DNA of 64,000 nucleotides from Longilinea sp964536805 (GTDB lineage Bacteria > Chloroflexota > Anaerolineae > Anaerolineales > Anaerolineaceae): assembly GCA_964536805.1 (NCBI GenBank), contig CAZHYQ010000013.1, positions 16,747 through 80,746 on the forward strand, in the 5' to 3' direction. A program made the position numbers and the translations under genes. Shown here piece after piece: positions 8,600 to 17,161 of the stretch (position 1 is the first letter of the stretch; every line of letters begins with the position of its first letter). A model generated the notes under the pieces. It did no database searches, was not told the origin of the DNA, and worked only from the letters and a program-made list of their open reading frames with translations.

Positions 8600-8627
8600 A
8601 TTATAGACAGAAATGGCGGGATGTCAA
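8600..8627 (-). promoter_or_regulatory. Sigma-70-type promoter of the pyr cluster
   Basis: Perfect TTGACA (8627-8622) and perfect TATAAT (8605-8600) on the minus strand with a 16-base spacer. The predicted transcript begins near 8593, giving a leader of about 140 bases before pyrC that contains the two hairpins. Confidence 0.85.
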
Positions 8628-8783
8628 GGGATGGAAATGGATTCGTGAACCGTGAGTCGTGAAGCGTCAGACCCAAGAAGAACAGAAGACGTAATTCATG
8701 AATTCGTCCTCTTGAACCATAAATAATCTACCCATAAGTCAATCTCTTTACGGTTCACGCTTCTGGCGCTTAATAATTCGTCG

Positions 8784-9029
8784 TCATGTCGATGTAGCCA
8801 CGCGCGCCCAGCCGGCTGACGGCGCCAGCAGAGTGGTGAGAATCTTGATCAGGGTGGTTTTGCCGGCGCCGTTCGGCCCCAGCAGGCCAAACAGTTCGCC
8901 GCGCCGCACCTGCAAATTGACATCGCTCAAGGCCACCAGCTCTTTGGGCTGGTCCTTCTTCTTCTTATTTTCACGCAATTTGTAGCGACGACCGAGTCCT
9001 TCGGTCTCGATGGAGTAGTCCGAAGCCAT
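8784..9029 (-). pseudogene. Truncated ABC transporter ATPase remnant
   Basis: Eighty-one residues with an N-terminal DRA/NodI-like ATPase start (IETEGLGRRYKLRENKKKKD) and Walker A GPNGAGKTT at about residues 52-60, ending soon after TTLLAPSAGWARVATST. Q-loop, signature and Walker B are missing, so it cannot be a functional ATPase. In the overlapping frame the last bases read SRLGARGYIDMTTNY then stop, which looks like the tail of another protein, perhaps the partner permease. An internal deletion that removed most of an ATPase-permease pair would explain this. Confidence 0.65.
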
Positions 9030-9228
9030 GTAGTGCCTCCCCCGGGGAGTGTGATAAACTGATGGAGAAAACGCGGGATGGAAATCACCGCGAAAAAAAC
9101 AGATTAGTTCAGAGTTCTGCGTTCAGCGTTCAGAGGAAAATCCTTTCCCCGTCACTCAGAACTCATCAACTCATTGACCCATTACAACGAATCGCACCTA
9201 ACCATACAACACCTTCCTTGCTAAGCCC
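9030..9228. other. Intergenic spacer without clear signals
   Basis: Divergent region between the ATPase remnant and the methyltransferase. It contains low-complexity AGAACTCATCAACTCATTGA-type sequence and no convincing promoter or ribosome binding site. Confidence 0.5.
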
Positions 9229-9978
9229 ATGAACCCCGATACCGCCGCCCTGCTGCTAGCCCTTAATTTAACATTCTACCAGAATTTCGGCCCGGCGTTC
9301 GCAAAGACCAGGCTGCGAATTCAGCCCGGCGTGCGCCGCGCGTTGAAGGATTGGGTGCCGCAAAGCGGCCGCTGGCTGGACCTGGGCTGCGGCTCAGGCG
9401 CGCTGGGCGTGGAATGGGCGCACAGCGGACGGCAGGGCCTGTACCTGGGCATCGACTCGAGCGCGGCGCTGCTGGATGCGGCGCGCCGGGAGACGCAGGG
9501 CCTGTCAACAGCTGGGTTGGAGATTCGCTACGAACCTGGCGACCTGGCCGGCGACTGGGCGGTGAACTGCGAGGCCTGTTTCGATGGGGGGCTGTGCTTC
9601 GCCGCGCTGCACCACCTTCCCGGCGAGGAACTGCGCGCCTGCGTCATCCAGCAGGTGCGCGTGCTGCTGCCCGAGGGCGGCCTGTTCATCCATTCCAACT
9701 GGCAGTTCCAGCACTCGCCCAAATTGCTGGCGCGCGTGCAGCCCTGGGAGCGTATCGGCCTGAGCGCCGCCGACGTGCAGGAGGGCGATACGCTGCTGGA
9801 CTGGCGCTATGCCCTGCCCGGGCAGCCGGAGCAGGTGGGGCTGCGCTACGTGCACCGCTTCACGCCAGAGGAACTGGCGCACCTGGCAGCGCTGACCGGC
9901 TTCGAGGTCGTCGAGACGTACGAGTCGGACGGCCAGGGGGGCCGCCTGGGGCACTACGAGGTGTGGCGGGCTGTGTAA
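9229..9978 (+). CDS. Class I SAM-dependent methyltransferase
   Basis: A 249-residue protein with SAM-binding motif I WLDLGCGSGALGVEW (about residues 46-60), an acidic motif II residue (LGIDSSAALL) and a motif IV-like CFDGGLCFAALHHLPGEEL. The C-terminal half has the VQPWERIGLSAADVQEGDTL and YVHRFTPEELAHLAALTGFE segments seen in Trm9/UbiE-type folds. The substrate is unknown. No Shine-Dalgarno site precedes the ATG. The last ten codons (GHYEVWRAV-stop) recur at 10232-10261 (see remnant). Confidence 0.85.
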   Translation: MNPDTAALLLALNLTFYQNFGPAFAKTRLRIQPGVRRALKDWVPQSGRWLDLGCGSGALGVEWAHSGRQGLYLGIDSSAALLDAARRETQGLSTAGLEIRYEPGDLAGDWAVNCEACFDGGLCFAALHHLPGEELRACVIQQVRVLLPEGGLFIHSNWQFQHSPKLLARVQPWERIGLSAADVQEGDTLLDWRYALPGQPEQVGLRYVHRFTPEELAHLAALTGFEVVETYESDGQGGRLGHYEVWRAV

Positions 9979-10020
9979 GAATTAGAAATTGTAGATTGTT
10001 GATTTTGAAAAATTGTTATT

Positions 10021-10090
10021 GTAGGTCGGTTCGGAGGGGGTGTGAAACCATAGTGCGATTGGGTTATTGCTCCCCCGTAGAACCGACGTC
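10021..10090 (+). repeat. REP-type hairpin
   Basis: GTAGGTCGGTTCGGAGGGGG ... CTCCCCCGTAGAACCGACGTC with a loop of about 30 bases. It is a full copy of the family that recurs across the window. Confidence 0.85.
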
Positions 10091-10114
10091 GCTCAACCCG
10101 ATTCATCTCACCCT

Positions 10115-10199
10115 CAGGTCGGCCTGCACTATAAGGGGTTCGGAGGGGGTTTGAACCCCTGCCGTAATTGGTCCTTTGCTCCTCCGAGAACCGACGTCA
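10115..10199 (+). repeat. REP-type hairpin, longer variant
   Basis: AGGTCGGCCTGCACTATAAG, then GGTTCGGAGGGGG, a loop, and CTCCGAGAACCGACGTC. It is in direct orientation relative to the copy at 10021. An extra CCTGCACTATAAGG segment splits the left arm. Confidence 0.75.
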
Positions 10200-10231
10200 A
10201 GCACCTCCATACATATCCACGCGGGTCAACT

Positions 10232-10261
10232 GGGCACTATGAAGTATGGCGGGCCGTATAA
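10232..10261 (+). pseudogene. 3'-terminal remnant of a second methyltransferase copy
   Basis: Ten codons encode GHYEVWRAV-stop, identical in protein to the end of the methyltransferase at 9229-9978. Five third positions differ. Synonymous-only divergence suggests the tail of a once-functional paralogue whose body was lost, with REP hairpins now filling the gap. Confidence 0.6.
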
Positions 10262-10263
10262 CC

Positions 10264-12087
10264 CTATTGCGGCCGGTGGTAGAGCATAAAGGAACCGTCG
10301 TCGGTGCCGGTGGTTACCTGGGTGACGGACAGGTTCCATTGTTTTTGGGCAAAAAGCTCGCCGCCGCGCACGGCCCACTCCTTGGCGAGGAAGGTCGGCC
10401 CGTTATCCTGGGACGTCTGCGATGAACCGCCCGGCGTGCCGCCCGCGCTGCCTGGCAGTTGGGGCATGCCCGGAACGTTGGGCAGGTTGGAGAACCCCGC
10501 CCCACTGAGCAGGCTGCCGATATCGGTCAGGCCAGTTCCGCCCGAGCTGCCGGCCCCGCCGGCCATTTCGACGTTATGGATGCCCTCATATGCCAACGTC
10601 CACAGGTGCATGGGTGGAAGCGTGTACGTTTTATCGGGACATACTTCTTTGGGCGTCTCGCTGGTATTGCCGGGAGCATAGGTCAGGTGGACCGCTTTGA
10701 CGTAGCCGTAGGGGTGGCTGGCATCCGGCGGCGCGTCGATGAAAACGAGCGAAACAACTGTGAAGGTGCCGCCGCCAGTGTTGGAGTTGGCCGAACATTG
10801 CCCAGCTTTCATACTGAAGGACGTGTTGATCAGTTCCGCGTGCCCTTCCAACGTGAGGGAATCGGTATTCAGTTCAATCGGGACGGTCGCCTCAACGTTG
10901 GATGTGTAATATCCTTCCGGGGTGGACATCTTTGCGGTCGACTTGAATTGCAGCTCGAAGTGCAGGCACTTGCGTGCCAGATCCCAGCCTTCGGCTTCCA
11001 CCTGGCCCAGCGCTGCGGCTATGCTGGCCGCATCCTGCCCTTCCTCATGCACCCCCAGCAGTTCGTTTTGCCGTTCGATGCCCAGCATCACCGGGAGCAT
11101 GCGGTGGACGATGTGCTGGTCGCGGCATAATTCGTACTCCTCTTTGACGCACACCTTGCCAACCTTTGGAAGCAGGTCGATCCAGTTGACGCCCGATGAA
11201 AAAGGCACCCCGCCCAGTTCAAATTGGCGCTCCATGGCAATAACGGTATCAATGGCCAGGCGGCCGGCCGCGCAGCTGTCGCCAGCGGCTGCCAGGCGGG
11301 GATCCAACACGAACTGTTTCCAGGCTTTTTGAATGTAATCCCAGAATCCCGGATCGGTGGTGTAGGGTTCCCCTGACAGTTCGGCCTGGCGCTGGCGGGC
11401 AAATTCGGCGGCCACAATGCTTTGGAGGCGCGCTTCAACATCGCCGCCCAGGCGCTGGCGCCAGGGTTCAATATCGGCCAGCAAACCCTTGACGGCCCCA
11501 GCCGATGAAAAATGGTCCAGTTTTAAGATCAGATCTTTGGATTTTGGATCCACGGCGGGCATGTAGACGTTGTGGTTGGCCCCGGAAGCACCAATCGGAA
11601 TAATTTGATCCGGGGAGAGACCGCCAGCCGGTTCAATGGTCAAGGTGACGTAATCGTAGAAGGTTTGACCGTCCGGTTCCAACTGGACGGCGGCCAGGGA
11701 ACCCGTTTTCCAGGGCAGACCGTCCATGGCGGTGATGGGGGTCATGCCGACCTCGATCGTTTCCACCAGCGCCTTGGGCGGAATCACCAGGGTGAAACGG
11801 GAGCCGTCCGCCCCGGTGGTGCTGAGCGTGCCGCCTTCCGGCCCAATAACGGCGCTGGTGGCATGGCTGTCATCCAGCGTGGTGGTGACCTGGATGGGTT
11901 GCGTGTTGGGGTCGACCGCCTGGGCGACATGCGGGTCGGCGGCTGGACTTGAATTGGAAGATGCGGTTGATGACGGAGATGAAGCAGACGGGGATGAGGT
12001 TGAGGACGGCAGACTTGAACCAGATGGGCTGCAGGCAGATGCTGTGACTGCCAGCAACACCAATACCATCAGGAGCTTGTTTTTCAT
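10264..12087 (-). CDS. Putative lipoprotein of unknown function
   Basis: A 607-residue protein starting MKNKLLMVLVLLAVTASAC, a lipoprotein signal with the likely acylated Cys at residue 19, followed by a Ser/Pro-rich linker. Residues of about 70-180 (IGPEGGTLSTTGADGSRFTL, VIPPKALVETIEVGMTPI) resemble a ZU5-like beta domain. The rest is not recognised. The C-terminal 80 residues are Gly/Pro/Asn-rich with GGTGLTDIGSLLSGAGFSN. The start is supported by GGAGG eight bases upstream. It is probably anchored outside the membrane. The stop abuts the methyltransferase remnant. Confidence 0.75.
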   Translation of the reverse strand: MKNKLLMVLVLLAVTASACSPSGSSLPSSTSSPSASSPSSTASSNSSPAADPHVAQAVDPNTQPIQVTTTLDDSHATSAVIGPEGGTLSTTGADGSRFTLVIPPKALVETIEVGMTPITAMDGLPWKTGSLAAVQLEPDGQTFYDYVTLTIEPAGGLSPDQIIPIGASGANHNVYMPAVDPKSKDLILKLDHFSSAGAVKGLLADIEPWRQRLGGDVEARLQSIVAAEFARQRQAELSGEPYTTDPGFWDYIQKAWKQFVLDPRLAAAGDSCAAGRLAIDTVIAMERQFELGGVPFSSGVNWIDLLPKVGKVCVKEEYELCRDQHIVHRMLPVMLGIERQNELLGVHEEGQDAASIAAALGQVEAEGWDLARKCLHFELQFKSTAKMSTPEGYYTSNVEATVPIELNTDSLTLEGHAELINTSFSMKAGQCSANSNTGGGTFTVVSLVFIDAPPDASHPYGYVKAVHLTYAPGNTSETPKEVCPDKTYTLPPMHLWTLAYEGIHNVEMAGGAGSSGGTGLTDIGSLLSGAGFSNLPNVPGMPQLPGSAGGTPGGSSQTSQDNGPTFLAKEWAVRGGELFAQKQWNLSVTQVTTGTDDGSFMLYHRPQ

Positions 12088-12632
12088 AAAACGCCTCCGG
12101 GAACGCACCGGTAAGCATTTTATATAATTTCTATATTAATTATCCATTAATAATGGGACATACTGCCCGTGTGTCGAAAAATATCGAAATATCGGTATTG
12201 GTTATGCGGTATGCGTGATTGGCGAACAGCAGTAATCGTAGGTTGGCCTGCCCTGTAAAGGGTTCAAAGGGGGGTGATTGGCGCGCGCCGAAATTCTCCC
12301 CATACCCCCCGGAGAACCGACGTCAGCCACCACCATTCATCAACACAGGACGTCGGTTCTCCGGGGCAATTAATTTTCCTTCACAATTATTCTCCTTTGC
12401 CCCTTCGAACCGACCTACATAAAGGAATGGATGACTTGAATATTAAGAGTTTTTTCATGCCAAGGGAACACCATTGGTAGGTCGGTTCGAAGGGGACGTG
12501 AACCCCTGCCGTAATTGCGCCCCGGCTCTCCCGGAGAACCGACGTCAACTGCCACCATTCATCGACCCTGGCCAACCGTTTACATAGTCGTGCCCGTACG
12601 CAATGCGTAAGCCACTTCTCGTTCCTTACGCA
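12088..12632. repeat. Intergenic region with three REP-type hairpins
   Basis: No gene is seen. Full family copies lie at 12238-12324 (plus orientation, split left arm), 12349-12418 (minus orientation, GACGTCGGTTCTCCGGGG ... CGAACCGACCTAC) and 12477-12546 (plus). The second and third form an inverted doublet with a 58-base linker, the REPIN arrangement. AT-rich sequence at 12115-12160 may hold the lipoprotein promoter. Confidence 0.85.
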
Positions 12633-13091
12633 TCACACCGCTTTCCTCCCCACCGCCGCCTCGATATCGCGGTGGTAAACCGCGTGACCATCGAGGTCGT
12701 AGGGCCACTGCGGGTTGCGCTCCTTGCCGGTGAAGTACGCGTCCGGGGCGGCGCGCAGCGCGTCCAGCACCTCCTGCTTCACCTGGCGCATCCAGGCCAG
12801 CACCTCCGCCGGCGACCGGTCGCGCCAGCGCAGGTACACCAGCCGGTTGCCGTCGTTATCATTCAGCCCGCGCTCCTCGGCCGGCACGCGTTCCCCGCGG
12901 ATCTTGCGCGCCGTGTCGGCCTGCCAGTGGAGGATGTGCACCAGCGCGTCCTTCACCGTCCAGGGATCCTTTGTCCCAGGGCGCGGCACTGGGCGCTGCC
13001 AATCGGCCTCGCTCAGGTTGGCGGCCAGCGCCTCGAGCAGTTCAAATTCCCGCAGCGCGCGGGCCATGACTTCAGCACGGTTGTGGCGCAT
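12633..13091 (-). CDS. ClbS/DfsB (DinB-like) four-helix bundle protein
   Basis: A 152-residue protein with the family pattern: helix 1 MRHNRAEVMARALREFELLEAL, then PGTKDPWTVKDALVHILHWQ, with the conserved WTVKD and HxxxW, and a C-terminal HRDIEAAVG. The family shares the DinB fold. Named members include ClbS, a self-resistance cyclopropane hydrolase, and DfsB. The function here is unknown. It lies 34 bases downstream of the PEP/pyruvate-binding gene in the same direction. Confidence 0.8.
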   Translation of the reverse strand: MRHNRAEVMARALREFELLEALAANLSEADWQRPVPRPGTKDPWTVKDALVHILHWQADTARKIRGERVPAEERGLNDNDGNRLVYLRWRDRSPAEVLAWMRQVKQEVLDALRAAPDAYFTGKERNPQWPYDLDGHAVYHRDIEAAVGRKAV

Positions 13092-13125
13092 GGCTGCCTC
13101 CTACTCCGGGCTCATCACTTCTTCT

Positions 13126-15456
13126 TCACTCTTCTTTCACCAGGTAACCCGCCGCCTGGCTTTTATCCTCGTCCATCACCAGGCGCAGGAAATGCCCCGG
13201 ACGGAAGTCGGAAACGCGGATCAGGTGCAGGGCGCCGCGCAATTCCGGCTTGACCTGCATCACCTCGCTCAAATGGTTGGGCGTTTCCTCGAAGAAGGCG
13301 GCGTTGAAGGTGTTGCGGGCATCGTCCAGGTAGATGGCCAGCGGGTAGATCTGCGCCTCGATGATATCCTGGAAGAAATGCGTGCCCAGCGAGGGTTCGG
13401 GCGGCAGGCCGATGCCCTGACCGGCCAGTTCGACCAGCGCATGGGCGTGATAAATGTCGCCGTAATCGATTGCCACGCCCAGGTCGGTGTTGGTGCTGCC
13501 CCAGCGGCCGGGTCCGACGCAAATGAAGTTCTGCCCGGCCAGGGCGGCGTTCAGGCTGCCCACGGCGCGCGCCACTTCAGCGCGTTCATTGGCGGTGCGC
13601 AGGCCGAAATAGCCGCCGGCCGGCACGTAAACCACGTAGTCCACCCGGTCGACAAAGCCCTGCGGCACCATGAAATTGGTATTGAAAATGATATCCCCGG
13701 CGGGCAAATCCTCGGGCAGGCTGCGGCGCTCGCTGCTGATTAACTGCGCCAGCGGGCGGCACTGCAAAATCGTCAGACACAATTCGGGCTTGCTGCTTTC
13801 CAGGTTGGTCAAGGCAAAGGTGAATTCCAGATCCACCGGCGTGCGGTAGGAGCGCTCAAGCAGCGCCAGCACCTCGCGCATCAGCGGGGCAAAGGTGGTG
13901 CGCTTGAGCAGTTCGTCAAAGGTCAGCACCAGGCGCGATGCCCCGCCTTCCAGCACCGTGCTGCGCAGCGAAACGAAATAGCCGTCCTCGTCCACCTGCG
14001 CCAGGTAGCGCAGCGGCGGGTAATGTCCGTCGAGCACTTCCGCCACCGGCAGCGTCTTGAAGTCGTTGGCCTGCAGGTCGATCACGTCGACAAATTGCTG
14101 CGAATAGCGGCGAATGTTTTTGGGTTCGTTGTTGGGGCGCAGGGTGGGGTGGCTGAGCGCGATCAGGCGCGGGTAGTCGTTGCCCACCCGGTCAACGGCG
14201 CGCGTGCCCAACCCCCACACCAGGCGCACAAAGCCGTCTTCCCGCCGGATCTGCGGCGTCCAGCGGTACAAATTGCGGCTAAAGGCCACCCCGGCGCCGT
14301 GCGGCATGAAATAGCGTCCGAAAGCCTCGCCCTGTACCACCTGGATGAGAATGGCCATGCGCTCGTCGTAATCCTGCAGGCCCTTGGAACGGCGGTAGAG
14401 CAGCGCGTTGGGGTTGAGCGTGGAACTGTAGATGCGCGCGATGCCGGTGGTCAAGGCGCGCAGGTTTTCCTGCGGGCTGCCCTGGTTGGCCAGGAAGATG
14501 CTCTCGTATTTCCCGGCGAAGGAGGTGCCGAAGTTATCCTCCAGCAGCGACGAAGAGCGCACGATCAGCGGGGTGTGCCCGACCGTGGCCAGCATGCCCT
14601 GGAAGCGCTCCAGCAGGTCGGGCGAAAACGCGCCCTCCTCGAATTCCTGCACGATGGCCGGGAAGTCGGCGCGCATCTCGGCTTCGTTTTTGTATTTCTG
14701 GTCGTTCCAGTGCCCCAGGTGGTTGACCGACATGAAGGTGTACATTTCGTCCGAGCCGACGAAATAGGAGTCCGGGATGCTCAGGCAGGTACGCAGCGCC
14801 ATGTCGCTGGATTCCTTGAGGATGCGGTAAGCCAGCATCATGCCGGCCGCTTTGCCGCCGATGCGCCCGGCCCCGATCTTGCGGCGGCGGATTTCAGCCA
14901 GGTCGGCGATGGTGTACCACTGTTTGGCAACGTTGATGTAGCGCAGCGAGTCGCTGATCAGCGAACGGATCAGCACCACCTTGGATTCCTGCAGGCGCGC
15001 CTCGAACTGGCCGCGCTGCTCGGGCGGCATGCGTTCGATGGTCATGGCCTGCTCGAAGACCAGCTCCATGGGCGCCAGTTCCGGGTTGAGCGAGAGGGTC
15101 ATATCGCGCAGATTGATGCCGCGTTCCTTGAGCACTTCGCTGACCAGCTTTTCAAACAGCTCGTAGGGCAGATGCTGGCTGAAGATGAGCGCGGTCAACT
15201 GATCGCGCACGCGGTTGATGCGCAGGTCCCAGATTTCGGCCGGCTCTTCGCTGTAGGGGTTGACCAGTCCCTCCTGCTGCTGCGAATGAATGGCCATTTC
15301 GCGCACTTCGCCTTCGAAGTCCGTCGGCAGGATGATGCCGCGCGAAAACAGTTCGCGGCGCATGATGGCGTTGATGCGCGTGCTCAGGATGGGGTATTGT
15401 CCCAGGGTGAGGTAAATGGAAAGCAGGCGGTCGGAGGAGGTGGGGGAAAAGGGCAT
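13126..15456 (-). CDS. PEP/pyruvate-binding domain protein
   Basis: A 776-residue protein. The centre carries a PPDK/PEP-synthase N-terminal ATP-grasp domain: KIGAGRIGGKAAGMMLAYRI (about 191-210), LIVRSSSLLEDNFGTSFAGKYES (spanning about 288-310) and the VQGEAFGRYFMPHGAG segment. It lacks the phosphohistidine and PEP-binding domains of true PEP synthase, so it probably phosphorylates or binds an unknown partner. The N-terminal 180 residues are helical and unassigned. Related proteins are common in Chloroflexota. A gap of 34 bases to the next gene suggests co-transcription. Confidence 0.8.
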   Translation of the reverse strand: MPFSPTSSDRLLSIYLTLGQYPILSTRINAIMRRELFSRGIILPTDFEGEVREMAIHSQQQEGLVNPYSEEPAEIWDLRINRVRDQLTALIFSQHLPYELFEKLVSEVLKERGINLRDMTLSLNPELAPMELVFEQAMTIERMPPEQRGQFEARLQESKVVLIRSLISDSLRYINVAKQWYTIADLAEIRRRKIGAGRIGGKAAGMMLAYRILKESSDMALRTCLSIPDSYFVGSDEMYTFMSVNHLGHWNDQKYKNEAEMRADFPAIVQEFEEGAFSPDLLERFQGMLATVGHTPLIVRSSSLLEDNFGTSFAGKYESIFLANQGSPQENLRALTTGIARIYSSTLNPNALLYRRSKGLQDYDERMAILIQVVQGEAFGRYFMPHGAGVAFSRNLYRWTPQIRREDGFVRLVWGLGTRAVDRVGNDYPRLIALSHPTLRPNNEPKNIRRYSQQFVDVIDLQANDFKTLPVAEVLDGHYPPLRYLAQVDEDGYFVSLRSTVLEGGASRLVLTFDELLKRTTFAPLMREVLALLERSYRTPVDLEFTFALTNLESSKPELCLTILQCRPLAQLISSERRSLPEDLPAGDIIFNTNFMVPQGFVDRVDYVVYVPAGGYFGLRTANERAEVARAVGSLNAALAGQNFICVGPGRWGSTNTDLGVAIDYGDIYHAHALVELAGQGIGLPPEPSLGTHFFQDIIEAQIYPLAIYLDDARNTFNAAFFEETPNHLSEVMQVKPELRGALHLIRVSDFRPGHFLRLVMDEDKSQAAGYLVKEE

Positions 15457-15522
15457 GGGGAGACCTGTGGGCGGGTTATCAGGCGGGGATGGTTACGAAA
15501 GGGGATGACTTCATTATATTGT

Positions 15523-15590
15523 TATGCTGAGCGCAGCGAAGGAACTCGAAGATCCACACCAGCGCAAGGGTCGCTTAGCTCAGAATGACA
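15523..15590. repeat. TGAGCGCAGCGAAGGA-type inverted repeat
   Basis: TATGCTGAGCGCAGCGAAGG on the left and CGCTTAGCTCAGAATGACA on the right form an imperfect hairpin. It is related to the element at 3139-3205. This is a widespread bacterial intergenic repeat type. The rest of the 15457-15686 gap shows no gene. Confidence 0.65.
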
Positions 15591-15686
15591 AGCGCGCTAA
15601 GAGGAAAGGCGGGCAGCCATTAAAAAGGCAGGCGCAGCCGGATGATTCCATCCTTTTGCTGCGCCGCGCCGTTCGGATTTTAAAGA

Positions 15687-16814
15687 TCAGCCCAGGTGCA
15701 TGGGCATAATGACGTGCAGGAAGTTCTCATCCCCCACGGGTTTGATCAGGGCGGGCGTGTTCTGGGCATTGCATTCCAGCGCCACCGAGGGCGTTTTGAC
15801 CACGTCCAGCACCTCGCGCAGGAAGCGCACGTTGAAGGCAATCGCCATTTGCGGCCCGTCGATGGTAGCGTCCACCTGAACCTCGGCCGAACCGGTCTGT
15901 TCGGACTGGGCCGAGATCTCCACCTGGCCGGGTTTGTCCTCCTGCGGGTTGATGCTCAGGCGCACCACGTTGTTGCTCTCGCGGGCGATGATTTCGGCCT
16001 GCTTGCAGGATTTCAGGAAGGCGGCCGTGGTGAGGATGGTGTGCGTCTTGAAGGAACGCGGAATGATGACCTTGTAATCGGGGAAGTTGCCCTCGATGAG
16101 CTGCGAAACCAGCTCGGAATCCTTAGTGTGGAATATGACCTGTCCGCGCCCGCTGGGCACGGCCATCACCAGGGTCTGGTCGCCGTCCGCGGCAATGCGC
16201 GCCAGTTCGCTGAGAGCGCGCGCCGGAATGATGACCGCGATCGGGCGGGAGGGAGCGTGGTCGACGGCAGCCTTGCGCACCGAAATGCGGAAGCCGTCGG
16301 TGGCCGCCAGCGAAATTTCGTTGCCGGTCACGGTGACCATCACGCCCTGCAGCACGGGGCGGGCTTCTTCGGCTGAGGCGGCGAAAGCCACCTGTTGAAT
16401 CATCTCGCGGAATTCAGAAACCTTCAGTTCGATGCCGTCGGACAGATCGGGCACCGGCATGGGCGGAAATTCGTTGGCGTCAATGCCCTTGATGTCGGTG
16501 TTGCTGCCGCCGCAGCGCACGTTGAGCGTTTGGGTGCGCGTGTTGAGCGACATCTGCACCGGATCGGGCGGCAGCGCGCTGATCAGGTCCACGAAGGTGC
16601 GGGCTGGAACCGTGATGGCTCCTTCTTCCTGCACCTGCGCGGGAATCCAGCAGGTGATGCCGAGTTCAAGGTTGGTGGCCGAGAGGCGCAACCGGCCTTC
16701 ATCGGTCGCGACCAGGACGTTGGCCAGCACGGGCAGCGTGCTGCGCGGTGAAACGGCGCGAGAAACCATGCTTAAGCCGTGCGCCAGGTGTTGTTGCGAA
16801 ACCGATGCTTTCAT
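15687..16814 (-). CDS. dnaN: DNA polymerase III beta sliding clamp
   Basis: A 375-residue protein, normal for the three-domain clamp. It opens MKASVSQQHLAHGLSMVSRA and shows SPRSTLPVLANVLVAT, typical of domain I, and ends in DENFLHVIMPMHLG, matching the conserved C-terminal MPM(R/H)L region near the clamp-binding pocket. It encircles DNA and tethers polymerase III. dnaA and recF are not adjacent, and the candidate origin is about 15 kb away. The start is supported by AAAGGGA seven bases upstream. Confidence 0.96.
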   Translation of the reverse strand: MKASVSQQHLAHGLSMVSRAVSPRSTLPVLANVLVATDEGRLRLSATNLELGITCWIPAQVQEEGAITVPARTFVDLISALPPDPVQMSLNTRTQTLNVRCGGSNTDIKGIDANEFPPMPVPDLSDGIELKVSEFREMIQQVAFAASAEEARPVLQGVMVTVTGNEISLAATDGFRISVRKAAVDHAPSRPIAVIIPARALSELARIAADGDQTLVMAVPSGRGQVIFHTKDSELVSQLIEGNFPDYKVIIPRSFKTHTILTTAAFLKSCKQAEIIARESNNVVRLSINPQEDKPGQVEISAQSEQTGSAEVQVDATIDGPQMAIAFNVRFLREVLDVVKTPSVALECNAQNTPALIKPVGDENFLHVIMPMHLG

Positions 16815-17161
16815 GGAATCCCTTTGCCTCCCGATTCTGGTATTGATTAATAATTATACACGAAAAAGGGGGCAAGATCGTGAAGCGTGAGGCGTGAATG
16901 GTGAGGCGGAATTCGCTTTGTAGTAACGACGTCAGTCGTTTCTTTTGTGACCTGACCAGGGCGTTCTGCGGTAAGGGCGAGGCAAAAAGCATCAAGTAAG
17001 TCTTGCTCATCAACGCCGTGCCTCGCCCCCGGACGTCAAGAGGGCGAGGCAACAGGGATCGGGTCAACCGCGGCGCCTTCTCTTGCCTCACCCTTACAGT
17101 GGGACGATCTGGGATGGCTGCCCGGTAAGAGGCAAAAACAAAATGCGCCCTACCGGCTGGC
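16815..17161. repeat. Intergenic region with GGGCGAGGC-type repeats
   Basis: No gene is seen. Bases 16921-17098 hold GTAACGACGTCAGTCGTTTC, TGACCTGACCAGGGCG, TAAGGGCGAGGC and the inverse CCTCACCCTTACA. The same modules recur in order at 20755-20870. A degenerate GTGAAGCGTGAGGCGTGAA motif lies at 16880-16905. Confidence 0.7.

Noticed and set aside
14023..15588. 521-codon plus-strand frame
   Set aside because: Antisense to the PEP/pyruvate-binding gene; His/Val/Gln-rich shadow with no recognisable domain.
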